From: Tiamatella sp964451715 | GTDB taxonomy: Archaea > Thermoproteota > Thermoprotei_A > Sulfolobales > Acidilobaceae | NCBI GenBank assembly: GCA_964451715.1 | Contig: CAYVIZ010000029.1 | Coordinates: 1-14,795, forward strand | Direction: 5' to 3' | DNA length: 14,795 nucleotides | In this document: piece after piece, positions 13,426 through 14,795 of the stretch | How the letters are laid out: each line of letters opens with the position of its first letter | Position numbering within the stretch: position 1 is the stretch's first letter | Program-made: the position numbers and the translations under genes | The notes under the pieces: model-generated | The model's database searches: none | Told to the model about the DNA's origin: nothing | The model's input: the letters and a program-made list of their open reading frames with translations, nothing else

Positions 13426-14779
13426 GGTACCACCTCGGGTAATAGCGTATCTCGCTCCTATCACCCGTCTCCCCCACGATGCTGGAGGGCATGAGCTCAG
13501 CCACATCCTCGTACCCTAGTCCCCGGCCTATAAGCCATGAAAGCTTTACATAGGCCGTCTCGGGCAGCATGTCGCCGGCGGGTATGGCTCCTGCTCTAAG
13601 CATCCTCCTCCCGGTCGAGTAGACGTTCAGGTTGACTCTTCCGAAGAGGCATTGGCTGGTGACCACCACGGGGACGCCTAGATCCCTTGACCTCTCAATG
13701 CTCTTTATAGCTTGTGTAGAAACATGGCCGAAGCCTGTTCCCGCTATTACTATCCCCTTATAACCCCTGTCCAGCAGCATGTCTATGAGCTCTCCCTCCA
13801 TGCCGGGGTAATGCATGATCAAAGCTATCCTGTCGGAGAACTCGGGGAGAGGCTCCGGGGAACCCGTGTAGGGCTTCTCGAAGAGGGGGCGGGTTATGAT
13901 TCTTATCTCCTTCTTATACGGGTCTATCCTGGCTAGGGGCAGAGTGTTTATAGACTGGAATGCATCCCTCCTGCTGGTATGCATCTTGCGGACCCTCACG
14001 CCTCTATGGGCAAGAGCGTACTCGTCCCCTGTCACTCCGTGCATTACAACCATGCTCTCCCTATAGGGCGACCTTGCAGCCATGAGTACAGCTGACACCA
14101 TGTTGAACGCCGAGTCACTGCTGGGCCTGTCACTACTCCTCTGACTACCAGTGAAGACGACTGGCCCGGGGAGCGTGTCCCTGAAGGCGAACGCTACCGC
14201 GGCGGCGGTGTACCCCATAGTATCGGTGCCGTGCGCCACGACAACTCCCTCCGCGCCTTTATTGAAGAGCTCCTCTATCTTCAATGCCAGCAGCTTCCAC
14301 CGCTGCGGGTTCATGTCCTCGCTGAATATGTTGAACAGCTCCACCACTTCAACGTCGGCTATCTCGTAGAGCTCCGGCACGGCTTGGAGGAGCTCTTCAG
14401 TTGATATATACGGGTATACAGCCCCTGTACTGTAGTCTATACGGCTCGCTATCGTGCCCCCCGTACCTATAACGTATACCTTCTCAGCAGCCTTCATTTC
14501 AACCCTGTCAAGCAGGGGGACAGGTGTTCCAGCATGCTTCGACTCCCCCGCTTTTTCCAGCTTCTCTACAACCGTTTCATCGTCTACTCGGATGCCGATG
14601 TTGTAGCCGTTGGCTAGTTTTAAAACTAGGATATCATTTGATGTGAAGGAGTACCGGGGCAGTATACGGCCCTCCACAGTGAACCCGTCACGCCGTTTTA
14701 AACGCACTGTATCACCTACACTGGCCCCGGCTTCCCTCAGCTTGTCGGCTACAACGCCTCTATACTCCTCTTCCTCCAA
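13418..14779 (-). CDS. gatD: Glu-tRNA(Gln) amidotransferase subunit D
   Basis: GatD is the asparaginase-type glutaminase subunit that supplies ammonia to GatE for making Gln-tRNA(Gln). Of its 453 residues, about 1-75 are the SH3-like archaeal N-terminal domain (VGDTVRLKRRDGFTVEGRILP, then LVLKLANGYNIGI). An L-asparaginase I-type domain follows, with catalytic residues T109 in TGGTIASRIDY, T185 and D186 in HGTDTMGYTA, and K265 in VRVRKMHTSRRDAF. FTGSQRSSDRPSSD (209-222) and SQCLFGRVNLNVYSTGR are further family signatures. The start is TTG 14779, with GGGGTG (14793-14788 on this strand) as Shine-Dalgarno sequence. The frame stays open to the window edge, so an upstream start outside the window cannot be excluded, but length and N-terminus already agree with known GatD. 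It is the first visible gene of the gatDE operon. Confidence 0.97.
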   Translation of the reverse strand: MEEEEYRGVVADKLREAGASVGDTVRLKRRDGFTVEGRILPRYSFTSNDILVLKLANGYNIGIRVDDETVVEKLEKAGESKHAGTPVPLLDRVEMKAAEKVYVIGTGGTIASRIDYSTGAVYPYISTEELLQAVPELYEIADVEVVELFNIFSEDMNPQRWKLLALKIEELFNKGAEGVVVAHGTDTMGYTAAAVAFAFRDTLPGPVVFTGSQRSSDRPSSDSAFNMVSAVLMAARSPYRESMVVMHGVTGDEYALAHRGVRVRKMHTSRRDAFQSINTLPLARIDPYKKEIRIITRPLFEKPYTGSPEPLPEFSDRIALIMHYPGMEGELIDMLLDRGYKGIVIAGTGFGHVSTQAIKSIERSRDLGVPVVVTSQCLFGRVNLNVYSTGRRMLRAGAIPAGDMLPETAYVKLSWLIGRGLGYEDVAELMPSSIVGETGDRSEIRYYPRWYHG

Positions 14780-14795
14780 GCAAGAAACACCCCAT

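Noticed and set aside
13426..13506. 27-codon upstream extension of gatE
   Set aside because: It lies inside gatD, and the family N-terminus and a good Shine-Dalgarno sequence both point to ATG 13425.
14780..14795. ATG at 14795 on the minus strand as a gatD start
   Set aside because: It is out of frame with gatD by one base; the in-frame TTG 14779 fits the family N-terminus.

Overview
The window reads as chromosomal DNA from a hyperthermophilic crenarchaeon, most like the Desulfurococcales. The evidence is: archaea-only gatDE; a B12-dependent ribonucleotide reductase paired with a two-domain protein disulfide oxidoreductase; heavy use of AGG/AGA (Arg) and ATA (Ile) codons; frequent TTG and GTG starts; crenarchaeal-type TATA elements; and very compact spacing with overlapping genes. 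I cannot name the species. No mobile element, CRISPR array, tRNA or rRNA gene is visible.

Left part (1-2175): a TtuA/Ncs6-like protein whose ATP-binding PP-loop appears lost runs rightward and converges, with a 27-nt overlap, on a leftward pair of unrecognised genes (a small basic helical protein followed by a zinc-ribbon protein). A 255-nt divergent intergenic region separates that pair from the next block.

Centre-left (2176-6204, rightward): class II ribonucleotide reductase, then protein disulfide oxidoreductase, a plausible thiol reductant for it, then a small HTH regulator with a C-terminal Cys cluster. Each seems to have its own TATA element. A hairpin overlaps the reductase stop codon, and a second dyad lies before the regulator.

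Centre-right (6216-11039, leftward): a UPF0104-type membrane protein, feoA and feoB (ferrous iron uptake, translationally coupled by a GTGA overlap), and an unrecognised 400-residue beta-rich protein. A 27-bp near-perfect palindrome sits on the feoAB TATA box and is a good operator candidate. FeoB has a non-canonical G4 motif (TKKA where N/TKxD is expected).

Right part (11152-14795): a small two-helix membrane protein (rightward), then the leftward gatD-gatE operon for tRNA-dependent Gln-tRNA synthesis, reaching the window edge.

The most interesting signals are two candidate C/D box guide RNA genes on the minus strand in short intergenic gaps. The one at about 7453-7517 (between feoB and the 400-residue gene) has a guide that matches 9 nt of the universally conserved 16S 530-loop at the register expected for 2'-O-methylation of C528 (E. 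coli numbering). Its other guide matches a stretch that I recall lying just upstream in archaeal 16S. The one at about 11401-11461 (after gatE, antisense to the end of the small membrane protein gene) has symmetric 12-nt guides and perfect D and D' boxes, but no target I can name.
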